Below the pieces are notes generated by a model. The model was not told the DNA's origin. It saw only the letters and a list, made by a program, of their open reading frames with translations, and ran no database searches. A stretch of DNA of 64,000 bases. Origin: Thelonectria olida. Lineage: Eukaryota > Ascomycota > Sordariomycetes > Hypocreales > Nectriaceae. The stretch spans positions 806,001-870,000 of the forward strand of contig JAGPYM010000015.1 in assembly GCA_020736575.1 (NCBI GenBank), given 5' to 3'. The translations under genes were made by a program, and so were the position numbers. This document shows, one piece after another, positions 33,882 through 44,693 of this stretch (within the stretch, counting starts at the first letter, position 1; each line of letters starts with the position of its first letter).

Positions 33882-34355
33882 CTATTTCTGCACCAGGGCC
33901 CAAACAGCAGATAAGCCCCCAGTCAAGGCCAAAAGCCCTCTGACGATGTTCATCCACCGCCACTGTTTCAACAACCGAACAACCTCATCCTTGCCCGCCT
34001 TCTCCTGCTCATCCTTACTAGCAGAAATCTCATTCAGTCGATTATTTGTCGCCATCATCACAAGCACTGTCCAAGGCGTCTGAGAAAGCGTCGCTACAGC
34101 AGCAGTTGCCCAAATGGTGCGCTGGGATGGAACGAGATACGCGACCAAGGCCGAAGATGCGCCCGAGAAGATACCGAGCGGAACGAGACTCACAGCGCCC
34201 CGGATGTAGAATTCGCTGAAAAAGGTTGTGCTGATAGATATAGGCTGCTTGTAGAGAAGTGGCACTGTAAGATGCGAGGCGCCGAGATTAACGCCGGCCA
34301 AGACGAGAGAAGAGGTCAAGCCAAATGCCTGAGCGACACGAATTGTTGAGTCCAT
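33882..34355 (-). CDS. DUF1772-type small membrane protein
   Basis: A single exon of 157 aa, 147 bp beyond the 3' end of the protease gene and convergent with it. Four hydrophobic helices can be seen (about residues 8-26, 47-70, 80-100, 135-155), in the arrangement of the DUF1772/anthrone-oxygenase-like family. Some members are oxygenases in polyketide pathways; others have no known role. No polyketide synthase is present in the window, so a metabolic function is not supported by context. Confidence 0.72.
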   Translation of the reverse strand: MDSTIRVAQAFGLTSSLVLAGVNLGASHLTVPLLYKQPISISTTFFSEFYIRGAVSLVPLGIFSGASSALVAYLVPSQRTIWATAAVATLSQTPWTVLVMMATNNRLNEISASKDEQEKAGKDEVVRLLKQWRWMNIVRGLLALTGGLSAVWALVQK

Positions 34356-34597
34356 TGCGTAATCTGAGAGTGAATTATTATGATGTTTTTGGGTGCATAG
34401 GTGTGTGATATCTGGAGACGGTTTCTCAAGCTGCGCCAGCAGTCTATGATGTCTTTATTTCCACCTATCTAAGACGCCATTAAGACGCATCCGGCCCGAG
34501 CATTAGTCCGTCGGACTGATGGAAGCATCTTCGAGATAAGCCTAGCGGCAAGAGGAACATATGCTGAAGTCGTTAGACTGAACGCAGCAGAGAGAGT

Positions 34598-36131
34598 CTA
34601 TTCTATGTGAAACACCGTCCTGAGTGCCTGACCGAATCTGGATAGTGCTTCATCAATCTTATCCAGAGTCGCCGCTGCAAAAGTGATGCGATAAAAAACA
34701 TCAGGATGAGCTTTGCCAGCAGTGGCATAGAACCAGCTTCCTCTCGCCACTAGAGCCCCTTGTTTGATGCACTCAACCCAGATCTCCTCTTCAATCTCCA
34801 AACTTGATTTCGTCGAAACGTGAGGATGCTTGCGCCAATCTATCTTTAGCCATTGCTAACAGGGGAAGCACAGGATTAGTTGTTACTCTTCAGATGCGAC
34901 GGAACATAGATCGGAGTTGGGACTTGGCGGAAGAACTTACAAACATGCCGGCTTGAGTGGGTTTCCAGCTAACAATTGACTTGGGCAGGTGTCTATTGCA
35001 AGAGCTGGTAGTGAAATCGCGACGAACGGTGTATTCGTGACGGAGATGAAGCAGCCAATTCAAGAACCCTGCGTGGCCCCAATGTTCGTCGAGTAATTTG
35101 AACAAGGCGAGTTGACTGAGTCCGCTGGGGCTCTGGGTAGAAACATCCGAATGTATCTTGTAGCGCTCAACTATTTGCTGCGAGGCACTGATCCAGCCGA
35201 GACGAAGGCCAGGACTGACTACCTTGCTGAACGAGTCCATCCGAATGACTCGTCCATCTGTGTCGAGGCTGAGATACGAGGGCACGATGGCGGCTAGAAG
35301 TGTTTCCGCCGACGGTCGTGGGGGCCGAGGAAGCCCATTGGTCTCGGAGGGCGGAGTGATGGGATCCATCTGAAGAAAGTAGTACGGGTCATCTTCAAGT
35401 ATGATCAGGTCATGTTCCTGGGCGACGCGATATATGTCCTTTCGACACCGAAGACTCTGCGTAGACCCCGTGGGATTCTGGCCTGTCGGGACGAGATATA
35501 GTAAAAACGGTTTCCGTGAACCATCATGGGCACCCGGATTCCAATTCTGAAGAGTCTCGTGAAGGCTCTGAGGGATCATTCCTTCGTCATCCATTTCTAC
35601 ACCTAGGAAACGAGCGCCCATGGGCGAGGCTGCTTCGACCGACGAGGAGAAAGTGTAGTCATCCGACAATACAAAATCTCCACGTTTGACAAACATTCTC
35701 AGTGCCATGTCTAATGCAGAAGTGTTTCCGACTGTCATTGTGCATTGCCAGTCTGCATATGGTGGGTTGTGGACGAGTTCCGTGTGCTCAGTAATCCACC
35801 TCAAGAGCTGGGCTGAGCCGCTTCCTTGGCAGTAGTTCAATGCGATAGTCAGATCGTAAATGCTGTTGCCATGAAGCATGTCTGTCTTACTAGAGCGGAG
35901 ATGAAGGTCTTTGGTGATGGTCTCGGCATCGCCGTCGCTGTGAGAATCGTGCAATGGACGCACTGTGAGGTCCATGGTTTCGAATGGGAAGTATTCACTG
36001 AGAGGCAGCCCTCCACCAAGTGAGATAATACCCGGGTTTTGAAGATGCTTGAAGGCAGCTTTGAGAGTCGAGCCAGTGCGGCTGATGGATTCGTTGCTTA
36101 GACGATCTGGCCGAGGAGATTTGTTAGCCAT
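34598..36131 (-). CDS. PLP-dependent aminotransferase class I/II (aromatic/2-aminoadipate type)
   Basis: Two exons, 36131-34941 and 34855-34598, across an 85-bp intron; 482 aa. The start at 36131 is chosen because family homology begins there (NPGIISLGGGLP...YFPFETM); the frame stays open upstream to 36458, but that stretch is not family-like. Fold type I motifs: YLVPTGQNPTG (Asn219), LEDDPYYF, and the Schiff-base Lys303 in MDSFSKVVSPGLRLGW. Members transaminate aromatic amino acids, kynurenine or 2-aminoadipate with 2-oxoglutarate or a keto acid. Together with a neighbouring keto acid decarboxylase and Zn2Cys6 regulator it would perform the first Ehrlich-pathway step, likely on Phe, Tyr or Trp (inference from context). 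It is divergent from the regulator (about 540 bp). Confidence 0.88.
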
Positions 36132-36669
36132 AATTTCTGTCAAAGTACAATAAGGGGCCAGGAGTTTTACGATGCCATTTCTTAGCCATTGGTTTGTGAC
36201 TATCATGTCGAGTCTTGAAAGTCTCACTGGAACATATTGCTGCGACACCCCATTGTGAGGCACTGACTTGGCGACGATGTGGTCGAAGGACGTCAACACA
36301 AAGCTCAGATTCGCTGCCAGTGGCAGGATCAGGTTCCAAGGAGCCCATTTTGATTCGACCTCCAGAATTGAAGCTTGAAAAAGATCAATTGCGCTTGATG
36401 AAAGCTCCGAAGCCATGGTTATAAGTCGAACCTCCGAGACAACTTCCTCATCGGCCATCGGCGGTCCAATCGGCGTGCTCCGGAGTGATGTGGGTACTCG
36501 CTAGTAACTTTGTCCGAGGCGGTGGATCGTTATCTTTCGTCGTCATTCTCATTCTTGGTCGAAAACTTGACATTGGAAAACCACTCATTGATGATGCAGC
36601 AAGGTGTCTTGTTGCGCCCTTCCGAGCCCTTGTTGACGAAGAGATCCATCTAGAGCCGAACACGACTCA
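36132..36669. promoter_or_regulatory. Divergent promoter between aminotransferase and Zn2Cys6 regulator
   Basis: A 538-bp region that must drive both genes. It contains CGG/CCG triplets in several spacings (for example ttcgccg..., cggcggtcc, tccgagg, cctccga), the half-site type bound by Zn2Cys6 proteins; I cannot tell which are functional. Confidence 0.35.
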
Positions 36670-38908
36670 ATGAATGTTCGACACGCCGCGTGCGAGCCGT
36701 GCAGACGAGCAAAACTTGCCTGCGGCCATCAACGACCCACATGTCGCCGATGTCAACATCAAGGGAGAGGAGATGAGTGTGTTTACAGGGCTCGGCCCTT
36801 CAGGAGAAGACCCAATCTGTCCCGAGAGTACGCTCACCTCACTGTTTGATGCCGTCGGCCTGTGTTATCATATCACTAACGTGCAATAGAAGCTCTTCGC
36901 CTCGAGAAACCCCCACCTCCTCCCACGTCCCTCCTCTTCCCCTGACGCCACCGACTCCCTTGCCAAACCACACGCCTTCACACCGCTATCCAAACCCAGG
37001 GTTTCTCGGAACTTCCAGCCATGCTACCATTTTCAATCAGGTCTCATCACGCGCCATCCCCGATGCGACTTCTTCTGAGCCCCATGATACGCAGCTGAGG
37101 ACACCTCCGTCTGGTTTAGACATTCTTCACGACCAGCGCCTGGCCAACACCGCAGCTAATACTCTAAGCTATGTTCAGCAGCTATCAATTACCAAGCTGC
37201 ACACCCTGACTCAGGCTTGGCTTGACACAGGAGTCAGCCTTCCTTTAGCTGAGCCGCTTGTTGGTCGCTCGTGCGAAGCTGCCCTGTCTTTACGGGATTG
37301 GTTAGCCAACTCCCATGTCAGCCTGGTGCAAAAGGCCAGAACCCTAGGAGACAACACAAGGAAACGAATCAACCTCCGTCGGAACACAAGTGTCGACGAT
37401 TTCTTCTTACAGCTACTGGGAAGCAACTTGCGATGGGAAATGCTCGGTATTTTCTTTACGGCGGCGACGAGAGCTGTCTTGGATACGCCATCCTTTACGT
37501 CCCTATATGCCAATGAAGATCAGCGCCGGCTGCTTGTCAGATCCCTGATTCATATCAGCGATTGCTGCTTGGAGACTTGCCTAGCTCTTGACTGCTTGAA
37601 CGACTTGCAGCTAGTCTTGCAATATGAGAACATGATTGCCAATTCTCAAGTTGCTGGGGACCAAAGTGCGTAACACATATACGAATCGTTTTATTCTGAA
37701 GAGATATTGATGAATCAAATCAGGTTATTATTGCTGGAGAAAAGTCGGAGATGTTACAAGCACGCTTTGTGCCTTGGGCTACCACGAAAAGATTGATGAA
37801 CACGCGTCCAATATTCCCCCATTCATTGCAGAACTCCGAAGGGCTGCCTTCGCTCGCATATTCTCCGCCGACAAGAGTCTGGCCATCTTCTTGGGCCGAC
37901 CGCCGCGAATAACAAAGTCGTACTGCCATTTCCAACTCCCCAGCAACTTACCACATGTGTGGCAGGAGTCTATATCGCAAGACGCGTCTTCGCGAGTTGT
38001 TGGTCAATTAGATTCCGCAGAACCTATTAGCTACACGGCAGACACTCGTTGCTCGGCCCTGTTCGCATACTTAAAAGAGGATGTGCTCCAAATTCTCAGG
38101 GACTCTCAAACTCCAAGCGCCAGGGAGAAGTCACAGTAAGTCGTCGCCGCATTCCCAGCCAGTTGCGCATTCAAGATGCTTACCAACCAGTGAACTTCGA
38201 GAGAAGATTGAATGGCAATGGCAAGAATTGCCTCCTCAATTCCGACTGTCTACCAGATTGAGAGATTGCCATCGAAATCCATTCGAGCGTGACTTCTTAG
38301 TCGCAATTCGGCTCGATTACCTCCACACGCTCTTCCTAGTGAGCTTGGTCTCACAAAAGAAGACATCTGAGCCAGAGGAGGCGCTTTTGACAGTGGCCGG
38401 AGAAATGCTCTCCCTGACCGTCGAAGCCATCATTCTTCGTGATCGTCTTGTAAACGCCGGTACGAGTTTGATCTGGAAGGCGAGTTGAGACATGGCACAT
38501 TACTTGGCATTCTTTATTGACAGCATCTAGGTAGCTCAATACGGCCTTCCGGCGGCTGGAGTCGTTTCCCTCGCACTCCTGAATTCTTCTGCCAGCCTAG
38601 CCGGAACCCGATTATCACGATCGAAGATGGTTCAAGACCTCAGTGCTCTCGTCGCGGAGATTTCGATTGGAGCATGGATTCAAGAAGGGGAGCCAAATTA
38701 TGCCCTGTTCACCCGTGCCACGACAACTATCCGATGCCTTCTCGACTCCTTGATCACATGGAAGCCACCACAGGGATCGGAGTCGTCACAAAGCATAGAA
38801 CGTGTGAACCATATTGAGGAATGGGATCCATATATCCATCTTCAGTCTTGGGAGTTTGAGATGGGCTTCTGGGCGAGCCTAGCGGAGCACCCAACATTAA
38901 TAACTTGA
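36670..38908 (+). CDS. Zn2Cys6 transcription factor of the fungal_trans type (ARO80-like by context)
   Basis: Five exons (36670-36827, 36890-37665, 37724-38135, 38191-38479, 38531-38908) give 670 aa. The first exon is only 52 codons and is easily missed; it holds the zinc cluster Cys8, Cys11, Cys18, Cys25, Cys28, Cys37 (ACEPCRRAKLAC, PTCRRC). The middle region carries the pattern expected in the fungal-specific factor domain: GDQSYYCWRKVGDV, LRRAAFARIFSADKSLAIFL, GRPPRITKSYCHF. The last intron appears to be GC-AG: exon end TGGAAG followed by GCGAGT, needed to give the in-frame K/VAQYGLPAAG join. It should be a nuclear pathway-specific regulator. Its position between an aromatic-type aminotransferase (divergent) and a 2-keto acid decarboxylase (convergent, 35 bp away) suggests it controls both, as ARO80 does in yeast. 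Confidence 0.87.
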
Positions 38909-38943
38909 AGGAATATTAAAAAACAAATTGGTGTACATCAAGG

Positions 38944-40686
38944 TCATTGGCCCGCATTCCGTCTTTTCACATACTCCGAGGTTCTTTTCAGGGAAACTGG
39001 AGCGTCTGCAATATCCATCATGACTTCAATCATGGTCAACCCCTTCCCTAGCTGAGCGGTGGGAGCGTTAAGAATGGCTTCAAGCTCTCCCCAGGTGCTG
39101 GCCCGTCCAGTCGTGACAGGGTACGACGCATCACCTATCCGCGCTCCAAAGTAGCTCGCAGCTTCCAGATTCCGCCAAGGCTGGATGTCGTTATAGCTGG
39201 CATAAAATCCATGAATCAGGCGTTCAACTGTATAGCCGTCGTTATTCACCACGAAGATGATGACGTCCAACTTGTTCTTGATTATGTCACTGATTGCCTG
39301 TGCAGTCATTTGAAGGCTTCCATCTCCTTCAAAGAGTATAGTTCGTCCAGGGGCCTTTTGACCGGCTTCAACCATTTCTCGTTGAGCAAGAGCAGCGCCT
39401 TGGCATGCTGCCAGAGTGTATCCAATCGAAAGCCAAATGGAAGAGTTGATCAATGTAGTCTTCTCAGGAAGGACCAGGCTCTGGCCCCCATGCGAAGAGG
39501 TACCAGTCTCTGTGAGAATGATGTCTTCAGGGCGAAGGAACTCGGACATGCGAAGCCAGAACTCCTTTTGTTCAAGAGGTGAGCTTCCAGACGACTCTGG
39601 CAAACATTGAAGTGCTTCTCTTGGCGTAGAGTGGTTGTTGGGGTACGGTTCGGGCTGGAGGCGTTGCAGCGTCACTGAACTCTTCAGGAGCTTGCCGAGA
39701 AGAGACTGACTTGAGATGGAATGGACAAGTTTGCCACTGTCTCCAAAGTGAACAGAGTACTTCTCGAAAGTAACAGTGACCTCTGGGTTCGGCAGGGCTG
39801 TGTATCCAAAGGTGTTGACATCAGACTTGAGAGGACCGAAGTGAAGTACCAGATCGCATTGGCTCAACCAGCTCTGAGGCAACTCGTCTCCTGCTAGACC
39901 CAATGCCATGCCGTGGAAATTGGGCAATCTCTCATCGATGAGTCCTTTACCAAATGGGGTTGTGAGAGATGGAAAGCTTGTTTTTCGGATCAAGTCGTTG
40001 ATTTCCTTTTGGGCGTTAAACCTCGCGGCAAAGCCATCAACAAGAATCAATGGCTGTTTGGAGATGCGGATGCGCTCGAGTATGGTTTCCACCGCCGCGT
40101 CTTCGGCTGTCGTGTCGTATCCAGGAATAGTAAGGTCGATTTGCGATGATGGGGGAGGCACCTTGGTCTTCACCATGTCGGTTGGAAGCTCGATGTAGAC
40201 TGGTCGACTCTGAAGAATGCATTCCCTCAGGGTGGCGTCGATCATTGCAGTCGCGGTGTCTGGGTTGATGAGATTCGCCTGCGCAACCGTGACCGACTTG
40301 TATATGTCTGCGAAGACTCTGAGGTTCCCGTCGCCAAGGGAATGGTGCAAGCAGGCCTTGTTTTCTTGGGCTGCTCTGAGAGGGGTGCCAACAATGTGAA
40401 CAACGGGCGCCTTTTCTGAGTAGGCGCCAGCAATAGTATTGAGGGCGGAGAGTTCTCCAACACCAAAAGAGGTGAGGAGTGCAGCGATACCTTTTATGCG
40501 AGCATAGCCATCGGCTGCATAACCTGCGTTAAGCTCGTTGGCATTACCGACCCAATGAAGACCCAAGGGTTTCAGGTAATCCAACGCACTTAGGTTGTAG
40601 TCACCAGGAACACCATGGATGGACCGAACGCCAAGTTCTGTTAACCGGCGGAACAAGTATTCGGCGAGGTCGATATGCTCAACCAT
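38944..40686 (-). CDS. Thiamine-diphosphate-dependent 2-keto acid decarboxylase (pyruvate/indolepyruvate/phenylpyruvate decarboxylase type)
   Basis: A single exon of 580 aa from the ATG at 40686, chosen because MVEHIDLAEYLFRRL matches the family start; an upstream in-frame ATG (40728) adds 14 unlikely residues. The catalytic Glu falls at residue 51 (ANELNAGYAADGYAR), as in pyruvate decarboxylases. The ThDP/Mg2+ motif GDGSLQ, with NNDGYTVE about 30 residues later, sits in the C-terminal third. The enzyme removes CO2 from a 2-keto acid to give an aldehyde in the cytosol. Next to an aminotransferase and a Zn2Cys6 regulator, an ARO10-like role on phenylpyruvate or indolepyruvate (leading to phenylethanol, tryptophol or indoleacetate) is likelier than fermentation, but this is inferred from context. 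Confidence 0.9.
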   Translation of the reverse strand: MVEHIDLAEYLFRRLTELGVRSIHGVPGDYNLSALDYLKPLGLHWVGNANELNAGYAADGYARIKGIAALLTSFGVGELSALNTIAGAYSEKAPVVHIVGTPLRAAQENKACLHHSLGDGNLRVFADIYKSVTVAQANLINPDTATAMIDATLRECILQSRPVYIELPTDMVKTKVPPPSSQIDLTIPGYDTTAEDAAVETILERIRISKQPLILVDGFAARFNAQKEINDLIRKTSFPSLTTPFGKGLIDERLPNFHGMALGLAGDELPQSWLSQCDLVLHFGPLKSDVNTFGYTALPNPEVTVTFEKYSVHFGDSGKLVHSISSQSLLGKLLKSSVTLQRLQPEPYPNNHSTPREALQCLPESSGSSPLEQKEFWLRMSEFLRPEDIILTETGTSSHGGQSLVLPEKTTLINSSIWLSIGYTLAACQGAALAQREMVEAGQKAPGRTILFEGDGSLQMTAQAISDIIKNKLDVIIFVVNNDGYTVERLIHGFYASYNDIQPWRNLEAASYFGARIGDASYPVTTGRASTWGELEAILNAPTAQLGKGLTMIEVMMDIADAPVSLKRTSEYVKRRNAGQ

Positions 40687-41409
40687 GATGATGATGGCAG
40701 AAGAACGGAACAAGAGTTGGTATGGCACAGAACAGAGAGCATGAGTTACTCGTCTGTTCTGTAGAGCACGCTCAATGGCTCACTTATACGACTGAAGCCA
40801 CAAGGATTCGAAGGACCTTTAACCCGTTATAGAGCCACGATCATGGCTTTATTCGGGAGAGAACGGTCAAGTATCCACATCATACCGATCCGACTTACAT
40901 GGCACCATTTGAGCGAACTGCCGCCCAATGAGGCTCTTATCTCTTTGGACTTGGCAGGCGGAGCCGATGAATTTGATCCACTGTTTCTATCACGTCAGGT
41001 TCGGATATGCTTTACCGCCTTTCACAAAGATAACGGAAGAACGGGGATGAGGCTGATTGGAGGTGGAATAGTGAGAGAGCCAGCAACACCAGAGAACGGA
41101 GTGTGGCGAGGACATCACGTTGAGCTAAGTCCGAAGGAGGCTCCGCCCTCTCAGCCGAAGTCGACGCCGGAGTAACATCTGTGCCATCAATTCTAAGGAC
41201 GAGCGCTATCTACTCGAATCGAGTCTAATCTTTTTAAGATAACAGTGGAGTGGCTCGTTCCATGGCTTTGATTCGGGATGTTGTAAGGTTCGAGACCCTC
41301 CTGGGGACCTCACAGCCGCGAGCTGTGCTGGTTTTGGGAGTCAGGTGAATAAATGCAACCGACTCATCGACTGTCGCCTTCACATTAGAATTCCCCAGAT
41401 ACTGGCTGC
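40687..41409. other. Intergenic region upstream of the decarboxylase
   Basis: About 720 bp containing the decarboxylase promoter and the 3' end of the HET gene. A 110-codon open frame on the plus strand (40843-41175) has no family signal, and I do not call it. A tRNA-like ggttcgagacc at 41287-41297 lacks a matching acceptor stem. Confidence 0.45.
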
Positions 41410-43503
41410 TTAGATGATACGAGTCGTGGTGTGAGAAGCGTCGATGCCATCAGGGTCTCGGTGTACCAGCCCGATTCCGATTCGGCTGAAGCAGCCAGTG
41501 GTAGTCTCACTAGGGGCCAGCAGCAATACCCAATATAACTGTTGTTGGGAAGCGTGTTAGAAGCGATTCTAGCATTTCCGTATATTTTTCGCTTCTTGCA
41601 TACCTGCCTACTCTGCGTTTGGAATTCCGAAACGTACGGGTGAGTTGAGATCTGGGGGACGCTTGATAGAAATGAATCAGACGTCTGTCACAGAAGGTAA
41701 TGGGGGAGACTCATGGTGACTTACTGATACTTTTCCCACTGCTCCCAGCTCGACATAGCTAGGAAGGCAAGGTACACCTTCCCAGAGTACGCCTCGTCCA
41801 TAGCAGCGATACCGATTGGATCAAAGCCACCATCTGAAGCCTCAAGTGTTTGTAATGGTGCTTTCCTGAAGCTCCGCAAAGATGACACCATGGCAGAAAA
41901 TAGTGATTCTCTTGACAGGCTGGCTTGGTTAATGGGAGACTTGGAAAGTGTGCCATGGGCCAACGGCCCAGTTACTTCCAAGGTTCCAGATTCCTTCATC
42001 TGAAGACAGGTATGGCGTCCCATGGGCGAGATGGAGAATCGCGTACTCCAAAACATCTTATCGCCTAATTTAGAGGCCCAGGACCAAGAAGGCACATTTT
42101 TCACGTGTTGAGGCGACAACAGCTCCTCCCGGAACATCCAGATAAGCTGTGCAGGAAGTCCAGACTCGAAGGTTCCGAAAAGATATGTGTCGGCGTTGGT
42201 TTCGGCATACGCATCAGCAAGGCCCTGCAGCGCCGGCAACCGGTCTGTCTCATACGTTAGTTGACGACGCGAGAAATCAGTTAACACGTGGTCCCATTCG
42301 AAATGTCGTTGTTGAGGGAAATATAAAAACTTCCTTTCGCCACACTCCAAGCCCTTACAATGCCACGATATGCCGTCAGGCATAAAATGTAACATTCTTC
42401 GTGCAAGGTGCCACTCCTGTAAAGCCCAGCCTCGTGAGTTCAGTATGCCGTAAACTGGAAATTCATCCGGTCCAGTTGGAGAATCAATCGAAAGCCACAA
42501 AGACCCTGCACGCAGCCCTGAACTGGAGTAGTGTGGTAGTTCAACAGCAGCGAGAGACCGGACTTTCTTGGAGAAGCAGCCTTCTCGCGGGCTTGATGCT
42601 GCAGAAGCCCCAATGACGAGAAAAGCGTTTTGGTAGACATCGACCATTCGACTTGCTTCCTGAGCCCAATCAACTCTATCGCCCTGGATAATGCAGAGGG
42701 AATCAACCCAGAGATAGCGGATGCCGACCTCTCGGGTGACCTTGATTGCGTCCTTGAACGTCTGGGGTAGGCTTTGCAACTCGATACCAGCTAGGCGTCG
42801 CTTGATGTTCTCCCGAGTCGTAAGAACATTATCTTGACCATTGCCCCAGCAGTAGCTGAGTGCGCAGAATTTAGCTTTGAGACCCTTACTCTCCACAAGA
42901 GATATGATGCCTGTGTCGGCGCCACAGATATCCAACACGCGCGTGGGGAGCTGAGGACCATCTTCATCGTTGACAAAATTTCCGGCCATAGACTCTTTGC
43001 AGGATTCATGGTTATGAAGACATCCTTGAATCCAAGAGCGGATCAATCCAAACGACACGGGACAGTTGTCGCTTGGCAATGGAGGCACCGTAGCCACCAA
43101 GCCGGAACTGGCGGCAGGGGAACCTGGAGTATATTTGTTAGAATCCTACGCAATCCGAGAGATTTAGGAAACAGGGAGTACCAATATCGCTCCATACTGA
43201 ACACCCCACCCTGTAGCCCTGCGCAGTGTCGATATTAAGGCAGCTGAGTGACTTGTGGACCGCGAAGACGTTATAGGACAACTTTAGACTCTTAGATGGG
43301 ACGGTCCTGGAGTCCGACTCTTTGAGGTGATCCGAAATGATTTTACAGAGGCGGCAGCCGGGCGATGTCGGCCAAAACCCCGTAGTGGCATTCATTGAAA
43401 TGCCCAGAGAAAGGACCTTGGTCCTAAGAGAGAGCGCCTTGGCAAATTGCAGACAGGCCGCGCACAGGTCATTTTCGCAATCCGAAACCGCTTCGACCTC
43501 CAT
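41410..43503 (-). CDS. HET-domain protein
   Basis: Four exons (43503-43182, 43123-41725, 41661-41604, 41538-41410) give 635 aa, all joins in frame. The small third exon (58 bp) and last exon are needed to reach the usual HET ending, here LYWVLLLAPSETTTGCFSRI. An N-terminal Cys pair region (CAACLQF, CRLCKII) precedes the HET domain (about residues 165-325), which has FCALSYCWGNGQDNVL, IRYLWVDSLCIIQGD and SRGWALQEWHLARRMLHF. After it come WSWASKLGDKMFW and beta-rich segments of the usual type. A likely role in non-self recognition or stress-triggered death is inferred from the family; no partner gene (NACHT, WD40) is fused to it. Confidence 0.87.
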
Positions 43504-44693
43504 TGCAGTAGAATGTCGGTGGTCTTGCGTGCTGTTGAAATTTGGACCATACCTAGTTGAAGCCGTTGATTTCTGGATTCGTCAATGCTGAGCGTACAAC
43601 ACGTGCTGCGTTATCACTGGTCAGGTTTGCGTTCCTGGATGGCACTTTGAGTAGGCAGCAAGGCACTTTTTTCTCCGTCAGACGTTTAACCATAAGTGAG
43701 AGATGAGGCGTATTTGTTGCTCATCTCAAAAGATAGGCGGAATACTGAACATGGTCCTCTGTCGCCAATCTTTCATAAACTTGGGCTAGTCTACGAGATT
43801 GATTGCCCCGGCCGAAGAATGCTTGAGGGATTTTCTGCGTCCCGTTACTAAAGGCAGGCTTCATTGCTGCTTGCTGAGGTGGCCTTAAAAGCGGCCATTT
43901 GTACCGAATTAGGTCACATTTCGTCTCAAAATTATCAAGCAGGATACTTAACTATGAAAATGCTACACGGTTCACCTCGAAACACTGAGACATTTCTCTC
44001 GGAGGATGGGATACGAACATCTCATCTCTGACTCACTCGTGAGTCCGTGGAAACTCGGTGAAGCTCACGATAGAACAGGCCGTGCGTGTTGTTCCCATGG
44101 CGTTTCGGGGCTCGGAAGCATATGATGAGTTGGACAAGCAAGGAGACACTTGATAAAGATTCCATCGACGAATCAGCTCATTCTTATGTGTAATCAGAAA
44201 TCGATCGTTTCCACCCTCGCCCACGGCAACGATCGTCCTACTGCCGTTTGGCTGGTCAATGGCGATAGTGGGACCTTGTGCAGCAGATTGAGCGGCTACC
44301 TGCAGCAAAGACGTACATATTTCCGTATATCCCGATGCTAAACCAAGATTCCCTTGCGATCTGTGGGCTCTCCCGCGCGGGAGCCCACTCTCAGCCGTTG
44401 TACATGGGACCTTTATGTCGTGCTGAGCGAGTAATAACACAGATCGACGGAGACATGATACGGTTCAAGACACCTCGGCATAGTTCTGGGGCAGATTTCG
44501 AGCTAGACCCGTCTTATGTTGATGATTACTCGTCAATTGACGAGCGTGAATATTGCAAAATTCTTCACGGGCTGTTCGATGAATGGGGATGGAATGGATG
44601 TATTAGCAACGGGAGTGATAAACTATAAGAACCCGCGGTTCTCACTGTAAAGTTCCTCAGCCACACAAACCCACCAGGAGCAAGACGTCCAAC
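43504..44693. other. Intergenic region
   Basis: About 1.2 kb between divergent genes. A 116-codon open frame at 44278-44628 ends 65 bp before the next start and has no recognised family, so I leave it uncalled. Nothing else was recognised. Confidence 0.4.

Noticed and set aside
36132..36458. Upstream in-frame extension of the aminotransferase (109 codons)
   Set aside because: Family-like sequence starts at the ATG at 36131; the extension shows no similarity to the family and lies in the shared promoter.
36674..36889. 71-codon frame starting MFDTPRASRADEQ
   Set aside because: It overlaps, in another frame, the exon starting at 36670, which holds a complete Zn2Cys6 motif and splices exactly.
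40843..41175. 110-codon open frame upstream of the decarboxylase
   Set aside because: Lies in the likely decarboxylase promoter and has no protein-like pattern.
41250..41330. tRNA-like ggttcgagaccc with an upstream gtggctcgttccatgg
   Set aside because: The T-arm resembles a tRNA, but the acceptor strands do not pair and no anticodon stem closes.
44278..44628. 116-codon open frame just before the secreted dioxygenase
   Set aside because: No recognised family and no splice context; it ends 65 bp before the next ATG, which would leave almost no promoter. Could still be a real unknown gene.
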